This document shows, in pieces, positions 43,563 through 52,553 of a DNA stretch of 64,000 bases. Both the position numbers and the translations under genes were made by a program. This DNA comes from Methylobacterium sp. (GTDB taxonomy: Bacteria; Pseudomonadota; Alphaproteobacteria; Rhizobiales; Beijerinckiaceae). The notes beneath the pieces were generated by a model, which was given only the letters and a program-made list of their open reading frames with translations, was not told where the DNA came from and made no database searches. Each line of letters opens with the position of its first letter. Positions within the stretch are counted from its first letter, which is position 1. Location of the stretch: positions 200,119 through 264,118 of the forward strand of contig JADCBP010000008.1 in assembly GCA_020253445.1 (NCBI GenBank). Direction: 5' to 3'.

Positions 43563-44467
43563 AGCAGGGCATCGGGGATCTTCTGTTCCTCCGCCGCATT
43601 CGCGCGCCGGAACCAGATCGTCAGCATCGCCGAGGTGATGACGATGAACAGCGAATAGAGCGCCGGAACGGCCATCACCGCCTGCTGGACGTTCTGCAGG
43701 GGCCCGGTGAAGGTGAAGGCGACGATGGCGATCGCCAGCGGACCATTCTGGATGCCGGTCTCGAGCGCGATGGTGCGGGCATTGCGCGGATGCAGCTTCA
43801 GCATCGTCGAGAACAGGTAGCCGAACAGGAAGCCGAACACGCCGAGCCCGATGGCGCCAAAAAACACCCAGCCCGGCGTCTCGAGCAGGAATTGCCAGTT
43901 GCGCGGCACCCAGGTGACCAGCAGCAGGATGATGAAGACCAGCCCCAGCGCGCTGCCGACCAGCTCCACCAGCGCGCCGATATTGGCGTTCCAGCGGCGG
44001 ATCGCCATGCCAATGGCCACCGGCACCAGCAGCAGGATGAGCGTGATGATGATGTTCTGCGCCGGGACAACCAGCGAGATGGAGCCGGTCGCGGTGAGGA
44101 TCGCGACATAGGTCACGATCAGCAGCGGAATGGCGAGGATGCCCACGATGGTCGAGTTCACGGTCATCAGCACCGAGAGCGCGAGATTGCCGCGGCTGAA
44201 ATAGGTGAAGATGTTCGAGGTCGTGCCGCCCGGCATGCAGCCCATGATCAGCAGCCCGATCTTGATCGGGTCCGAGACGGGCAGGGTGAGCGCGAGGATA
44301 AGCCCGATCAGCGGCATGAAGCCATATTGCGAGACGAGCCCGATCAGCATGCCATAGGGCCGCTTCAGCGCGAGCACGAAGTCGCGGGGCGTGAGGGAAG
44401 CGCCCATGCCGAGCATGATGACGAAGATCATCGCGGCAAGGACGGCCTGTTCAAATGCGCCGACCAT
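43559..44467 (-). CDS. Bile acid:sodium symporter (BASS) family transporter
   Basis: 302 residues, 9-10 membrane spans. MIFVIMLGMGASLTPRDF, LLIMGCMPGGTTSNIFTYFSRGNLALSVLMTVNSTIVGILAIPLL and ALETGIQNGPLAIAIVAFTF are the BASS motifs that line the two sodium sites. Substrate is unknown. It starts one base after the acyl-CoA ligase stop, so the two are an operon, and uptake of a carboxylic acid for CoA activation is plausible. ATG at 44467 chosen; its stop lies inside repeat copy A. Confidence 0.9.
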   Translation of the reverse strand: MVGAFEQAVLAAMIFVIMLGMGASLTPRDFVLALKRPYGMLIGLVSQYGFMPLIGLILALTLPVSDPIKIGLLIMGCMPGGTTSNIFTYFSRGNLALSVLMTVNSTIVGILAIPLLIVTYVAILTATGSISLVVPAQNIIITLILLLVPVAIGMAIRRWNANIGALVELVGSALGLVFIILLLVTWVPRNWQFLLETPGWVFFGAIGLGVFGFLFGYLFSTMLKLHPRNARTIALETGIQNGPLAIAIVAFTFTGPLQNVQQAVMAVPALYSLFIVITSAMLTIWFRRANAAEEQKIPDALL

Positions 44468-44468
44468 G

Positions 44469-46172
44469 TCAGCCTCCCGCCTTTTCCAGTTCGGCGCGCA
44501 ACTCGCGCCGGAGAATCTTGCCGACATTCGATTTCGGCAGCTGTTCGCGGAATTCGATGCGTTTGGGCACCTTGTAGGCGGCAAGATGCGCCTTGCAATG
44601 CTCGCGCAATTGCCCGGGCGTCGGGGCCTCCCGGTGGCGCAGCACCACGAACGCGCAGACCGCTTCGCCCGCCGCGCCATCCGGCACGCCGATCACCGCC
44701 GCCTCGACCACCCCGGGATGGGCCGAGAGCACATCCTCGACCTCGTTCGGATAGACGTTGAAGCCGGAGACCAGCACCATGTCCTTCTTGCGATCGACGA
44801 TGCGGTAGAAGCCCTCGGAATCGACCGTCGCGATGTCGCCGGTCATCAGCCAGCCGTTGCGCAGGGTGGCGGCGGTTTCCTCCGGCCTGTTCCAGTAGCC
44901 GCGCATCACCTGCGGGCCGCGCACGGCGATTTCGCCCGGTTCGCCCGGGCCCACCGCTTGCCCCTCGGCATCGAGAAGGCGGATATCCGTCTCGGGCATG
45001 GGTTGCCCGATGGTGCCGAGCCGGAAATTCCGGCGGGAATTGAAGGTGACGATCGGCGAGGTTTCCGTGAGCCCGTAGCCTTCCAGCACGTCGATGCCGG
45101 TGATCGCCTTGAAGCGCTCGGCCACGGAGGCCTGCAAGGCCATGCCGCCGGCCACCGCGCCGCGCAGGGATTTCGGCGGATCTTCCGCGAACCAGAATTC
45201 GTTGTTCAGCGCATTGAACAGCGTATTCACACCGGTCATCCAGGTGACGGCGTGGTTCTCGAAGGCGCGCTTGAGGTTCGAAATGGGCCGCGGATTGGGG
45301 ATCAGGATGTTCTCGGCCCCCCATCTGTGAAAGAACAGCATATTCGCGGTGAAGGCGAAGATGTGGTAGAGCGGCAGCGCCGTGAGAACAACTTCCGCAC
45401 CGGGACGGATTTCCCCGCCGAAGCAGATTCCGGCCTGCCCCACATTCGATACCAGGTTGGAATGGCTGAGCATCGCGCCCTTCGCGACGCCCGTCGTGCC
45501 GCCGGTATATTGCAGCATCGCCAGCTCATCGGGGCGGGTATCGGCCGTGTAATCCTTGACCTCGATGCCCCGGCTCGCGCGCAACGCCGCGCCGCGCGCG
45601 AGTGCGTCACCGAACAGATGATGGGGAAGGCCGACCATCGGCAGCGACCGGTCCCAGTAGCGCTGCACCAGCCGGATGACCCCGCTCACCATACGCGGCA
45701 TCTTTTCCGAGACCGCCGCGATGATGACATGCTCGATCGGATGGATCGAGGCGGCTTCCGTCAGCTTGTCCGCGAACATGTCGACGATGACGAGCGCGCG
45801 GATTCTGGCATCGGCGAACTGCCTTCCCATTTCCGCGCCGGTGTAGAGTGGATTGGTGTTGACCAGCACGAGGCCGGCCTTGGCAACGCCAAACGCCGCA
45901 ATGGGAAAGGTGAGCCCGTTGGGTATCTGCAAGGCCACCCGGTCGCCTGCATGCAGCCCCAGCTCCTCGCGCAGATAGGCCGCGAAATCATCCGAAAGGC
46001 TGTCGATCGCCTCGAAGCTCAACCTTCCGTACATGCCATTGGGCAGGACGATCGAATAGGCCGTTCTTGCCCCATAGATACGGGCGGAATTGCGCGCGAT
46101 ATCCCCGATCAGCCGGATCGTCGACACGTCTTGCGCCGGGCCGGCCTCGGGGCCCGGTTCCTGATTGGTCAT
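44469..46172 (-). CDS. Long-chain/medium-chain fatty acid-CoA ligase (FadD-like)
   Basis: 567 residues, ANL superfamily. P-loop LQYTGGTTGVAKGAMLSHSNL, LEGYGLTETSPIV, GWLMTGDIATVDSEGFYRIVDRKKDMVLVSGFNVYPNEVE (the FadD motif) and the catalytic Lys in PKSNVGKILRRELR are all intact. It activates a fatty or other carboxylic acid. Start uncertain: ATG at 46172, or TTG at 46178, which has GGAGGAG six bases upstream. Co-transcribed with the BASS transporter. Confidence 0.9.
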   Translation of the reverse strand: MTNQEPGPEAGPAQDVSTIRLIGDIARNSARIYGARTAYSIVLPNGMYGRLSFEAIDSLSDDFAAYLREELGLHAGDRVALQIPNGLTFPIAAFGVAKAGLVLVNTNPLYTGAEMGRQFADARIRALVIVDMFADKLTEAASIHPIEHVIIAAVSEKMPRMVSGVIRLVQRYWDRSLPMVGLPHHLFGDALARGAALRASRGIEVKDYTADTRPDELAMLQYTGGTTGVAKGAMLSHSNLVSNVGQAGICFGGEIRPGAEVVLTALPLYHIFAFTANMLFFHRWGAENILIPNPRPISNLKRAFENHAVTWMTGVNTLFNALNNEFWFAEDPPKSLRGAVAGGMALQASVAERFKAITGIDVLEGYGLTETSPIVTFNSRRNFRLGTIGQPMPETDIRLLDAEGQAVGPGEPGEIAVRGPQVMRGYWNRPEETAATLRNGWLMTGDIATVDSEGFYRIVDRKKDMVLVSGFNVYPNEVEDVLSAHPGVVEAAVIGVPDGAAGEAVCAFVVLRHREAPTPGQLREHCKAHLAAYKVPKRIEFREQLPKSNVGKILRRELRAELEKAGG

Positions 46173-46298
46173 GATCAAGGGTGACTCCTCCCGCCCCGCA
46201 TTCTTGTTTTGTCCCAGGGAGATTGGCCTCGGCCGTGGTTCAGGCAAGCCTCGGAGGCAGGATTTCGAAAACTGCTCCAGGACCCGACAGATTGCGGG

Positions 46299-46916
46299 CT
46301 ATACTGAACGATCAGGCATCATCCAGGGCCGAGAACTGGCGTCATGGGCCATGAATTGCTCGATTTCTGCACGGTGGCTGAGCGTGAGGTCGAGGTCATC
46401 CCAACCGTTCAGCAGCTTCGTTCGCCAGACCGGATCAAGGGTGAAGGGCAGGGCGAGCCCCGGCGCCTCGACCTGTTTCCTCTCCAGATCGACCGTGATT
46501 TCCGCAGGCTCCGCCGCGAGTTTCACGAGCAATTGCTCGACCTGATCCTCCGGCAGGCGCACCAGCAGCAGGCCGTTATTCACCGCGTTCTGCGCGAAGA
46601 TATCGCCGAAGGAGGGGGCGATGACGGCGCGGATGCCAAAGTCCGCCAGCGCATAGACCGCCGCCTCGCGGCTGGAACCCGAGCCGAAATTCCGCCGCGC
46701 CACGATGAAGCCCGCGCTGCCATATTCCGGGCGTGCAAGCGGGAAATCGGGTTTCGGCGCGCCATCCGCCTCGAAGCGCAGGTCATGCAGCAGGACCGGG
46801 CCATAGCCCTCCTTCCGCGTGCGGCGCATGAAGCGGGCGGGGATCAACTGATCCGTGTCGATATTGGCGATGGGCAGCGGGCAGGCCAGCGCCGTGACGC
46901 GCGTGAACGGTTTCAT
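46299..46916 (-). CDS. leuD: LeuD-like small subunit of an aconitase-family hydro-lyase
   Basis: 205 residues, swivelling-domain subunit. PLPIANIDTDQLIPARFM and NFGSGSSREAAVYALADFGIRAVIAPSFGDIFAQNAVNNGLL match the LeuD family. Typical leucine-pathway LeuD has FGCGSSREHA; here Cys and His are replaced by Ser and Ala, suggesting a paralogue. It overlaps leuC by ATGA. Could isomerise 3-isopropylmalate, or hydrate maleate, citraconate or a dimethylmaleate-type acid. Confidence 0.85.
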   Translation of the reverse strand: MKPFTRVTALACPLPIANIDTDQLIPARFMRRTRKEGYGPVLLHDLRFEADGAPKPDFPLARPEYGSAGFIVARRNFGSGSSREAAVYALADFGIRAVIAPSFGDIFAQNAVNNGLLLVRLPEDQVEQLLVKLAAEPAEITVDLERKQVEAPGLALPFTLDPVWRTKLLNGWDDLDLTLSHRAEIEQFMAHDASSRPWMMPDRSV

Positions 46917-48331
46917 GGCTTGCGCCCCGCGAGAAACGGCCGGCAATCGGCAAGCGTGCCGGCAATCGCGGCCGCTGCGGCCATTGCCGGGCTCATCAGA
47001 TGCGTGCGCACGCCCGCGCCCTGCCTTCCCTTGAAATTGCGGTTCGTGGTGGAGGCGATGCGCTCGCCGGGCTGGCCGATATCGCCATTCATGCCCACGC
47101 ACATCGAGCAGCCGGATTCGACCCATTCCAACCCGGCCTCCCGGAAGATGCGATCGAGCCCCTCCTGCTCCGCCTGCCGCTTCACGCCCGATGAGCCGGG
47201 CGAAACGAGGCCGGGCACGCGTGCCTTGCGCCCCGCGAGCACGCTCGCCGCCGCGCGCAGATCCTCGATGCGGCTGTTCGTGCAGGAGCCGATGAACACG
47301 CGGCAAACCGGCACATCCGCCAGCGCGATGCCGGGCGCAAGTCCCATGTAATCGAGCGCGGCGCGCGCGGCTTCAGCCCTCACGGGATCGGTTTCGCGCG
47401 CTGGGTCCGGCACGCGGGCGGTGACCGGCAAAGCCTGTTCCGGCGTGATGCCCCAGGTGACGATCGGCGCGATCTCATCGGCGGAAATTGTGATTTCCCG
47501 GTCGAAACACGCATCCGCTTCGCTCGGGAGCTGCCGCCACGCTTCCACCGCCTGCTCGAACAGCCCGCCCTTCGGAGCAAAGGGGCGGCCGGCAATGGCG
47601 CGGAAGGTCGTTTCATCCGGCGCGATCATGCCGCAGCGGGCGCCGCTCTCGATCGAGAGATTGCAGAGCGTGAGCCGCCCTTCCATCGAAAGCGCGCGGA
47701 TCGCGCTGCCGGCATATTCCAGCGCATGGCCCGTCGCGCCATCGGCACCAATGGTCGCGATGAGATGCAGCGCGATATCCTTGGCGGAGAGGCCGGGGCC
47801 GAGGATGCCCTCGACCTTCACGCGGAAGGTTTTCGGCTTTCTCTGCCAGAGCGTCCCGGTCATCAGCACATGCGCGACCTCGCTCGCGCCGATGCCGAAG
47901 GCGAGCGCACCATAGGCGCCATGCGTCGAGGTGTGGCTGTCGCCGCAAACCATGGTGAGACCGGGGAGGGTGAGCCCCTGTTCCGGCCCGACGACATGCA
48001 CGATGCCCTGCCGCGGATCGCCCAGGCCGAAGAGCATGATGCCATGCTTCGCCGTGTTGCGCTCGAGCCGCTCGACCATCTCCGCGATGGCCGGGTCGAT
48101 GGCTTGCCCCGCGCCGCGCCGGGTCGGCACGTAATGATCGGCCACGCCGAAGGTGAGATCGGGCCGCGCCACGCGCGCGCCCTTCTCGGCGAGTTGCGCG
48201 AAAGCGTGGTGCGAACCCTCATGCAGGAAGTGCCGGTCGATGGCCAGCAGGCTCGCGCCGCCCTCGCCTGTCCGCACGACATGCGCCTGCCAGACCTTGT
48301 CGAAGAGAGTGCGGGGCGGGTTCCCGGTCAT
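46913..48331 (-). CDS. leuC: LeuC-like large subunit of an aconitase-family hydro-lyase
   Basis: 472 residues. RTLFDKVWQAHVV start, VCGDSHTSTHGAYGALAFGIGASEVAHVL, and 4Fe-4S ligands in FIGSCTNSRIEDLR and GCSMCVGMNGD are present, with ASTTNRNFKGRQG near the end. MTGNPPRTLFDKVW at 48331 fits the family start. The usual CLAMNPD is CVGMNGD here. It is divergent from a HutC-type regulator and the liv/hydantoinase operon, a catabolic rather than leucine-biosynthetic setting. Confidence 0.88.
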   Translation of the reverse strand: MTGNPPRTLFDKVWQAHVVRTGEGGASLLAIDRHFLHEGSHHAFAQLAEKGARVARPDLTFGVADHYVPTRRGAGQAIDPAIAEMVERLERNTAKHGIMLFGLGDPRQGIVHVVGPEQGLTLPGLTMVCGDSHTSTHGAYGALAFGIGASEVAHVLMTGTLWQRKPKTFRVKVEGILGPGLSAKDIALHLIATIGADGATGHALEYAGSAIRALSMEGRLTLCNLSIESGARCGMIAPDETTFRAIAGRPFAPKGGLFEQAVEAWRQLPSEADACFDREITISADEIAPIVTWGITPEQALPVTARVPDPARETDPVRAEAARAALDYMGLAPGIALADVPVCRVFIGSCTNSRIEDLRAAASVLAGRKARVPGLVSPGSSGVKRQAEQEGLDRIFREAGLEWVESGCSMCVGMNGDIGQPGERIASTTNRNFKGRQGAGVRTHLMSPAMAAAAAIAGTLADCRPFLAGRKP

Positions 48332-48379
48332 GCGCCACCGAAGGAATTTGCGAGAGCCTGCGCGAAATGGATCACAGGC

Positions 48380-48408
48380 GGCTTGACGCCTCAAGCCTGT
48401 TCTATAAT
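48380..48408 (+). promoter_or_regulatory. Promoter with operator-like inverted repeat upstream of the GntR gene
   Basis: GGCTTGA-CGCC-TCAAGCC (48380-48397) is a perfect 7-bp-arm inverted repeat covering the -35 area. TATAAT, a consensus -10, follows at 48403-48408 with a GCTTGA or GGCTTG -35 at 16-17 bp. It lies in the 188-bp gap between leuC and the GntR gene, so one site could control both directions. Confidence 0.5.
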
Positions 48409-48519
48409 GGATACAGATATCGGGCTCGTAAAGCAGACAGGCGAGGGGCGTTGTGGCGCGAGCTTGCGGCTTCTTGCGGGAGTTAGGCCGCTCAGGCGGT
48501 TCGGAAAGGGGCATGCGGA

Positions 48520-49356
48520 ATGGATTCTGCGGCAGAGGGTGCCGAGCGGAGCTTTCGTGCCGGCCTCAGCCGCACCCGTGGAGCCTATCTCGCCCTGCGT
48601 GACCGGATTTCGCGCGGTGAGTTCCGCCCCGGCGTGCGCTTTCCCGGCGAGCCGACGCTCGCGGCCGAACTCGGCGTTTCCCGCGTCACCCTGCGGCATG
48701 CGCTGGATCGGCTCGAAGCCGAGGGGCTGGTCGAGCGGCGCATGGGTTCGGGCACCTATCTCAGCGCCCGGGGCGGCGGCAGCCCGGTGGTTGCGGATTT
48801 GGCCAATGTGCTGACGCATCTCGTGGAAATGGGCCGCCGCACGAGCGTGAAGCTCCTCTCCTTCGCCTATCTCGCGCCGTCACCGGATATCAGAAACGCC
48901 CTGCAACTGCCGGAGGGCGAGCGCGTCCAGCGCTCCGAACGCGTTCGCCTCATCGATGGCCAGCCCTTTTCCTATCTCGTGACATCGGTGCCGGAGAGCA
49001 TCGGCATCGGCTGGAGCGAGGATGACCTTGCGAAGAGGCCCTTGCTGGAATTGCTGGAGCGGGCGGGCCTCGTGGCCGACCATGCGCGGCAGACCATCGC
49101 CGCCGCGCTTGCCGGGCCGGATGTGGCGCGTGCCCTGGGCATCGAACCGGGCGCGGCGCTGCTCACGCTGACGCGCACCGTGTTCGATGCGCAGGGAAGG
49201 GGCATCGAGCATCTGCAGGCGCTTTATCGCCCCGATCTCTACTCGTTCCAGATGGATCTGGTCCGTGCCGGCCATCGCGAGGGGCGTCGCTGGCGCCCCG
49301 TGGCGGTGGATGGTCCGAAGCCTGGAATCAATCACCCACCCCAAGCCGCCGAATAA
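48520..49356 (+). CDS. GntR-family regulator, HutC/UTRA subfamily
   Basis: 278 residues. Winged helix: YLALRDRISRGEFRPGVRFPGEPTLAAELGVSRVTLRHALDRLEAEGLVERRMGSGTYL. The UTRA effector domain (about 90-260) shows LPEGERVQRSERVRLIDGQPFSYLVTSVPE and ALGIEPGAALLTLTRTVFDAQGRGIEHLQALYRPDLYSFQM. It precedes the liv operon by 26 bp and is divergent from leuCD. A repressor relieved by the pathway substrate is likely. Confidence 0.92.
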   Translation: MDSAAEGAERSFRAGLSRTRGAYLALRDRISRGEFRPGVRFPGEPTLAAELGVSRVTLRHALDRLEAEGLVERRMGSGTYLSARGGGSPVVADLANVLTHLVEMGRRTSVKLLSFAYLAPSPDIRNALQLPEGERVQRSERVRLIDGQPFSYLVTSVPESIGIGWSEDDLAKRPLLELLERAGLVADHARQTIAAALAGPDVARALGIEPGAALLTLTRTVFDAQGRGIEHLQALYRPDLYSFQMDLVRAGHREGRRWRPVAVDGPKPGINHPPQAAE

Positions 49357-49382
49357 AGTCGAGAACAACAGGGAGAGCCTTC

Positions 49383-50615
49383 ATGACCACCAATAACCCG
49401 ATCTTCTCCGGCGACACCGACCGCCGCACGATCCTCAAGGGCGCGCTTGCGGGCGCCGCCTTCATCGCCTCGCCGGCCATCCTGCGGGCGCAGGTTCCGG
49501 TCGTGAAGGTCGGCATCCTCCAGCCGGTCACCGGCGCGCTGGCGCAGGATGGCGGCTTCGGCCGCCTCGGTGCCGAGATCGCGCTGAAGGAGATCAACGA
49601 TGCCGGCGGCATCCGGTCGATGGGTGGCGCGAAGCTGGAGATGGTCTTCTCCGATGCCCGCTCGAACCCGGAAGCGGCGACGCAGGAAGTCGAAAAGCTC
49701 AATGGCGAGGGCGTCGCGGCGATTGTCGGCGGCTTCGCTTCGCCGATCTGCCTTGCGGCGAGCCAGGCCGCCTCTCGCTATGATCTGCCCTACATCGTCG
49801 ATGTCGGCGTCTCCGACCAGATCGTCAATCGCGGGCTGAAGAACACCTTCCGCCTCGGCCCCGGCTTCGGCACGGTGACGACGGCCGCCGTCGGCAACCT
49901 CGTGAAACTCAACGACGCGGCCGGCAAGCCCGCAAGGACCGTGGTGCTGGTGCATGAGGACGGCCTGTTCGGTTCGGGCCTCGCCAAGCTGATGGCGACG
50001 GAACTGCCGAAGCACGGCTTCGAGGTGCTCGAGACCATCGCGCATCCCACCCCCTCGCGGGACATGGCGAATGTGGCGCTCCGCATCCGCGCGCTGAACC
50101 CGGATCTCGTGATCCCCTCGAGCTATTACGGTGAGTTCGTGCTGCTGGCGCGCACCATGCAGCAGCAGCGCATCCGTCCGAAGGGCATCTATGCGGTGCT
50201 GAACGGCGCGGCCTCGAACTTCCGCTTCGTGAAGGAGTTCCCGGATGCGGCGGAAAACGTGATGGATTGCAACCATTGGCATGATCCGCGCAAGGCGAGA
50301 TCCGCCGTCGTGATGAAGGCCGCCGCCGATGCCGGCTCGGTCTGGGCCTACAACATTCCGCTCAATTATTCCTGCGTGCGCCTTCTGGCGGATGCGATCG
50401 AGCGGGCAGGCTCGGCGGATCGCGGCAAGATCATCGAGGCGCTGGCCAATTCGACCTTCGATGATCACATCATGCCCTATGGCCCGACGAAATTCGTCAA
50501 TGGCCAGAATACCGGCGCGGCCCCGGTGAACACGCAGGTTCAGGGCGGGGACATCAAGGTGATCTTCCCCGAGAGTTTCGCCAATGCGAGGCCGGTCTTC
50601 CCCGTCCGGGCCTGA
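49383..50615 (+). CDS. Liv-type periplasmic binding protein of the hydantoinase operon
   Basis: 410 residues. Signal 1-36 with a twin-arginine-like DRRTILKGALAGAAFIASPAILRAQ. The mature protein starts VKVGILQPVTGALAQDGGFGRLGAEIALKEINDAGG, the type-1 binding fold. It has a Cys in ICLAASQAASRYDLPYIVD. It is unlike the phenylacetate-linked LivK at 26.5-27.6 kb, so it should bind another ligand. First gene of the transport-catabolic operon. Confidence 0.9.
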   Translation: MTTNNPIFSGDTDRRTILKGALAGAAFIASPAILRAQVPVVKVGILQPVTGALAQDGGFGRLGAEIALKEINDAGGIRSMGGAKLEMVFSDARSNPEAATQEVEKLNGEGVAAIVGGFASPICLAASQAASRYDLPYIVDVGVSDQIVNRGLKNTFRLGPGFGTVTTAAVGNLVKLNDAAGKPARTVVLVHEDGLFGSGLAKLMATELPKHGFEVLETIAHPTPSRDMANVALRIRALNPDLVIPSSYYGEFVLLARTMQQQRIRPKGIYAVLNGAASNFRFVKEFPDAAENVMDCNHWHDPRKARSAVVMKAAADAGSVWAYNIPLNYSCVRLLADAIERAGSADRGKIIEALANSTFDDHIMPYGPTKFVNGQNTGAAPVNTQVQGGDIKVIFPESFANARPVFPVRA

Positions 50616-50704
50616 ACCCGGTCTGAACCCGGAAGGAACGGGCCGCGTCCCTCATCCCCGGATGCGGCCCTTCACCCTGTCGTTTTCGCCAGCAGGAGCG
50701 CGGC

Positions 50705-51577
50705 ATGTATTCGCCCGCCATCATCTTCGAGGCCGTGCTGAACGGGCTGATGACCGGTGCCGTCTATGCGCTGATTGCGCTCGGGCTGACGCTGGTCTAT
50801 GGCGTGCTGCACATCATCAATTTCGCGCATGGCGCCCTGCTGACCGCCGCGATGTTCGCGGTCTTCGTGCTGCATGTCGCGTTCGGGATTGATCCCTACG
50901 TCTCGATCCTCATTCTCGCGCCCTTGTTCTTCGTCCTCGGCTACGGGCTGCAACGCTGCGTGATCGGCCCTGCGAGCCATGGCGACGACCAGAACATCCT
51001 GCTGGTGACCCTCGGCCTCTCGATCCTGATCGAGAACGGGCTGCTGGCCGTTTTCCGTTCGGATACCCGCACGATTGATGTGCCCTATGGCTTCAACGTG
51101 GTGGAAATCGGTCCGCTTCTGCTCTCCCAGCCGAAGCTGATCGGGCTTGCCGGCTCGGTGGCCGTCGCGATCCTGCTCTGGCTGTTCATGGTCCGCACCG
51201 ATACCGGCAAGGCGATCCGCGCGGTGGCGAAGGAGCGCCTGGGTGCCACGCTGATGGGTATCGATGTCGCGCATGTCTATGCGATCACCTTCGGCCTCGG
51301 CTGCGCCTGCCTTGCCGTGGCCGCGGCATTGCTGATGCCCTCGTTCTACGTGAACCCGCGCGTGGGCAATGCCTTCGTGCTCGTGGCCTTCACGATTGTG
51401 GTGCTCGGCGGCATGGGCTCGATCGCCGGAGCGCTGATCGGCGGGCTCTTCATCGGCATGGTCGAGAGCGTGAGCGGCCTCTTGCTGGGGGAATCGCTCG
51501 GTCAGATCGGCATCTTCCTGATCTTCATCCTGGTGCTGCTGCTGCGTCCCACCGGCCTTTTTGGCGCGAAGGCCTGA
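50705..51577 (+). CDS. livH: ABC transporter permease (LivH type)
   Basis: 290 residues, eight spans. LNGLMTGAVYALIALGLTLVYGVLHIINFAHGALL and AVAKERLGATLMGIDVAHVYAITFGLGCA are LivH motifs, and GGMGSIAGALIGGLFIGMVES is the conserved late segment. ATG at 50705 follows AGGAG. The 89-bp gap after the binding protein is longer than the other gaps and includes no obvious hairpin. Confidence 0.93.
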   Translation: MYSPAIIFEAVLNGLMTGAVYALIALGLTLVYGVLHIINFAHGALLTAAMFAVFVLHVAFGIDPYVSILILAPLFFVLGYGLQRCVIGPASHGDDQNILLVTLGLSILIENGLLAVFRSDTRTIDVPYGFNVVEIGPLLLSQPKLIGLAGSVAVAILLWLFMVRTDTGKAIRAVAKERLGATLMGIDVAHVYAITFGLGCACLAVAAALLMPSFYVNPRVGNAFVLVAFTIVVLGGMGSIAGALIGGLFIGMVESVSGLLLGESLGQIGIFLIFILVLLLRPTGLFGAKA

Positions 51578-51578
51578 C

Positions 51579-52553
51579 ATGCTGCTGCGCCATCCGCCTT
51601 TCGCGCTTCTGATCGGCATCCTCGCGGTTCTGGCGGGGCTTCCTCTGCTTGGCCTGCCGAACACGGCCTTGAACTTCCTGTTCTTCGTGCTGGTGATTGC
51701 GCTGGCCGGGCAGGGCTGGAACCTCGCGGGCGGCTATGGCGGGCAGTTCTCCTTCGGCCATGCTGCCTTCTTCGGCGTGGGCGCCTACACCACGGCCATC
51801 CTGCAGGTGCGCTATGGCGTGAATGCCTGGGCCGGGTTTGCTGCGGGCATCGCGCTTGGCGGTCTTGTGGGCTTCGTCATCGGCTCGCTGAGTTTCCGCG
51901 CCGGTTTGCGCGGGTCCTATTTCGCGCTGGTGACGCTCGCCTTCGCGGAAGTGTTGCGCATTCTCGCCAATGCCGCGCCGATCACCGGCGGTGCCGCGGG
52001 CATCCTCATCAAGCTCGATGTGGCGCTTGCGAATTTCCAGTTCGCGAGCCGCGCCGTTTTCTTCTGGATTGCGCTGGCGCTGGTCGGCGCGGTGCTCATC
52101 CTCAACCGCGCCATCGAGCAGCGCCGCTTCGGGGCCTATCTCGTGGCGATCCGCGAGAACGAGGCGGCGGCGCGGGCGCTGGGCGTGAATGTGCTGGCCG
52201 TGAAGCTGCAGGCGATCTCGCTCTCCGCCGCCATCACCGCGGCGGCGGGCGCGCTCTATGCGCAGTACTTCCTCTATCTCGATGCGGCGATCGCGTTTGG
52301 GCCGTGGATTTCGGTGGAGGCGCTTCTTGCCGCGATCATCGGCGGCTCGGGCACGGTGCTCGGCCCGCTGCTTGGCGCGGCTCTGCTGCATGGCCTCGGC
52401 GAGATCACCAAGCTCGCGGCGGGGCGCGTGCCGGGCATCGATCTCGTGGTCTATGGCATCGTGCTCATCCTGGTCGTGGCTTTCGCGCCGCGCGGGGTGA
52501 TCGGCCTGTTCGCGAAGGGCGATCGGGGCGGGGAGCCGACCTCCCATGGCTGA
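51579..52553 (+). CDS. livM: ABC transporter permease (LivM type)
   Basis: 324 residues, about 9 spans. NLAGGYGGQFSFGHAAFFGVGAYTTAIL and YFALVTLAFAEVLRIL are typical, and AIRENEAAARALGVNVLAVKLQAISLSA is the coupling loop. ATG at 51579 is one base after the livH stop; it overlaps livG by 8 bp. Confidence 0.93.
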   Translation: MLLRHPPFALLIGILAVLAGLPLLGLPNTALNFLFFVLVIALAGQGWNLAGGYGGQFSFGHAAFFGVGAYTTAILQVRYGVNAWAGFAAGIALGGLVGFVIGSLSFRAGLRGSYFALVTLAFAEVLRILANAAPITGGAAGILIKLDVALANFQFASRAVFFWIALALVGAVLILNRAIEQRRFGAYLVAIRENEAAARALGVNVLAVKLQAISLSAAITAAAGALYAQYFLYLDAAIAFGPWISVEALLAAIIGGSGTVLGPLLGAALLHGLGEITKLAAGRVPGIDLVVYGIVLILVVAFAPRGVIGLFAKGDRGGEPTSHG

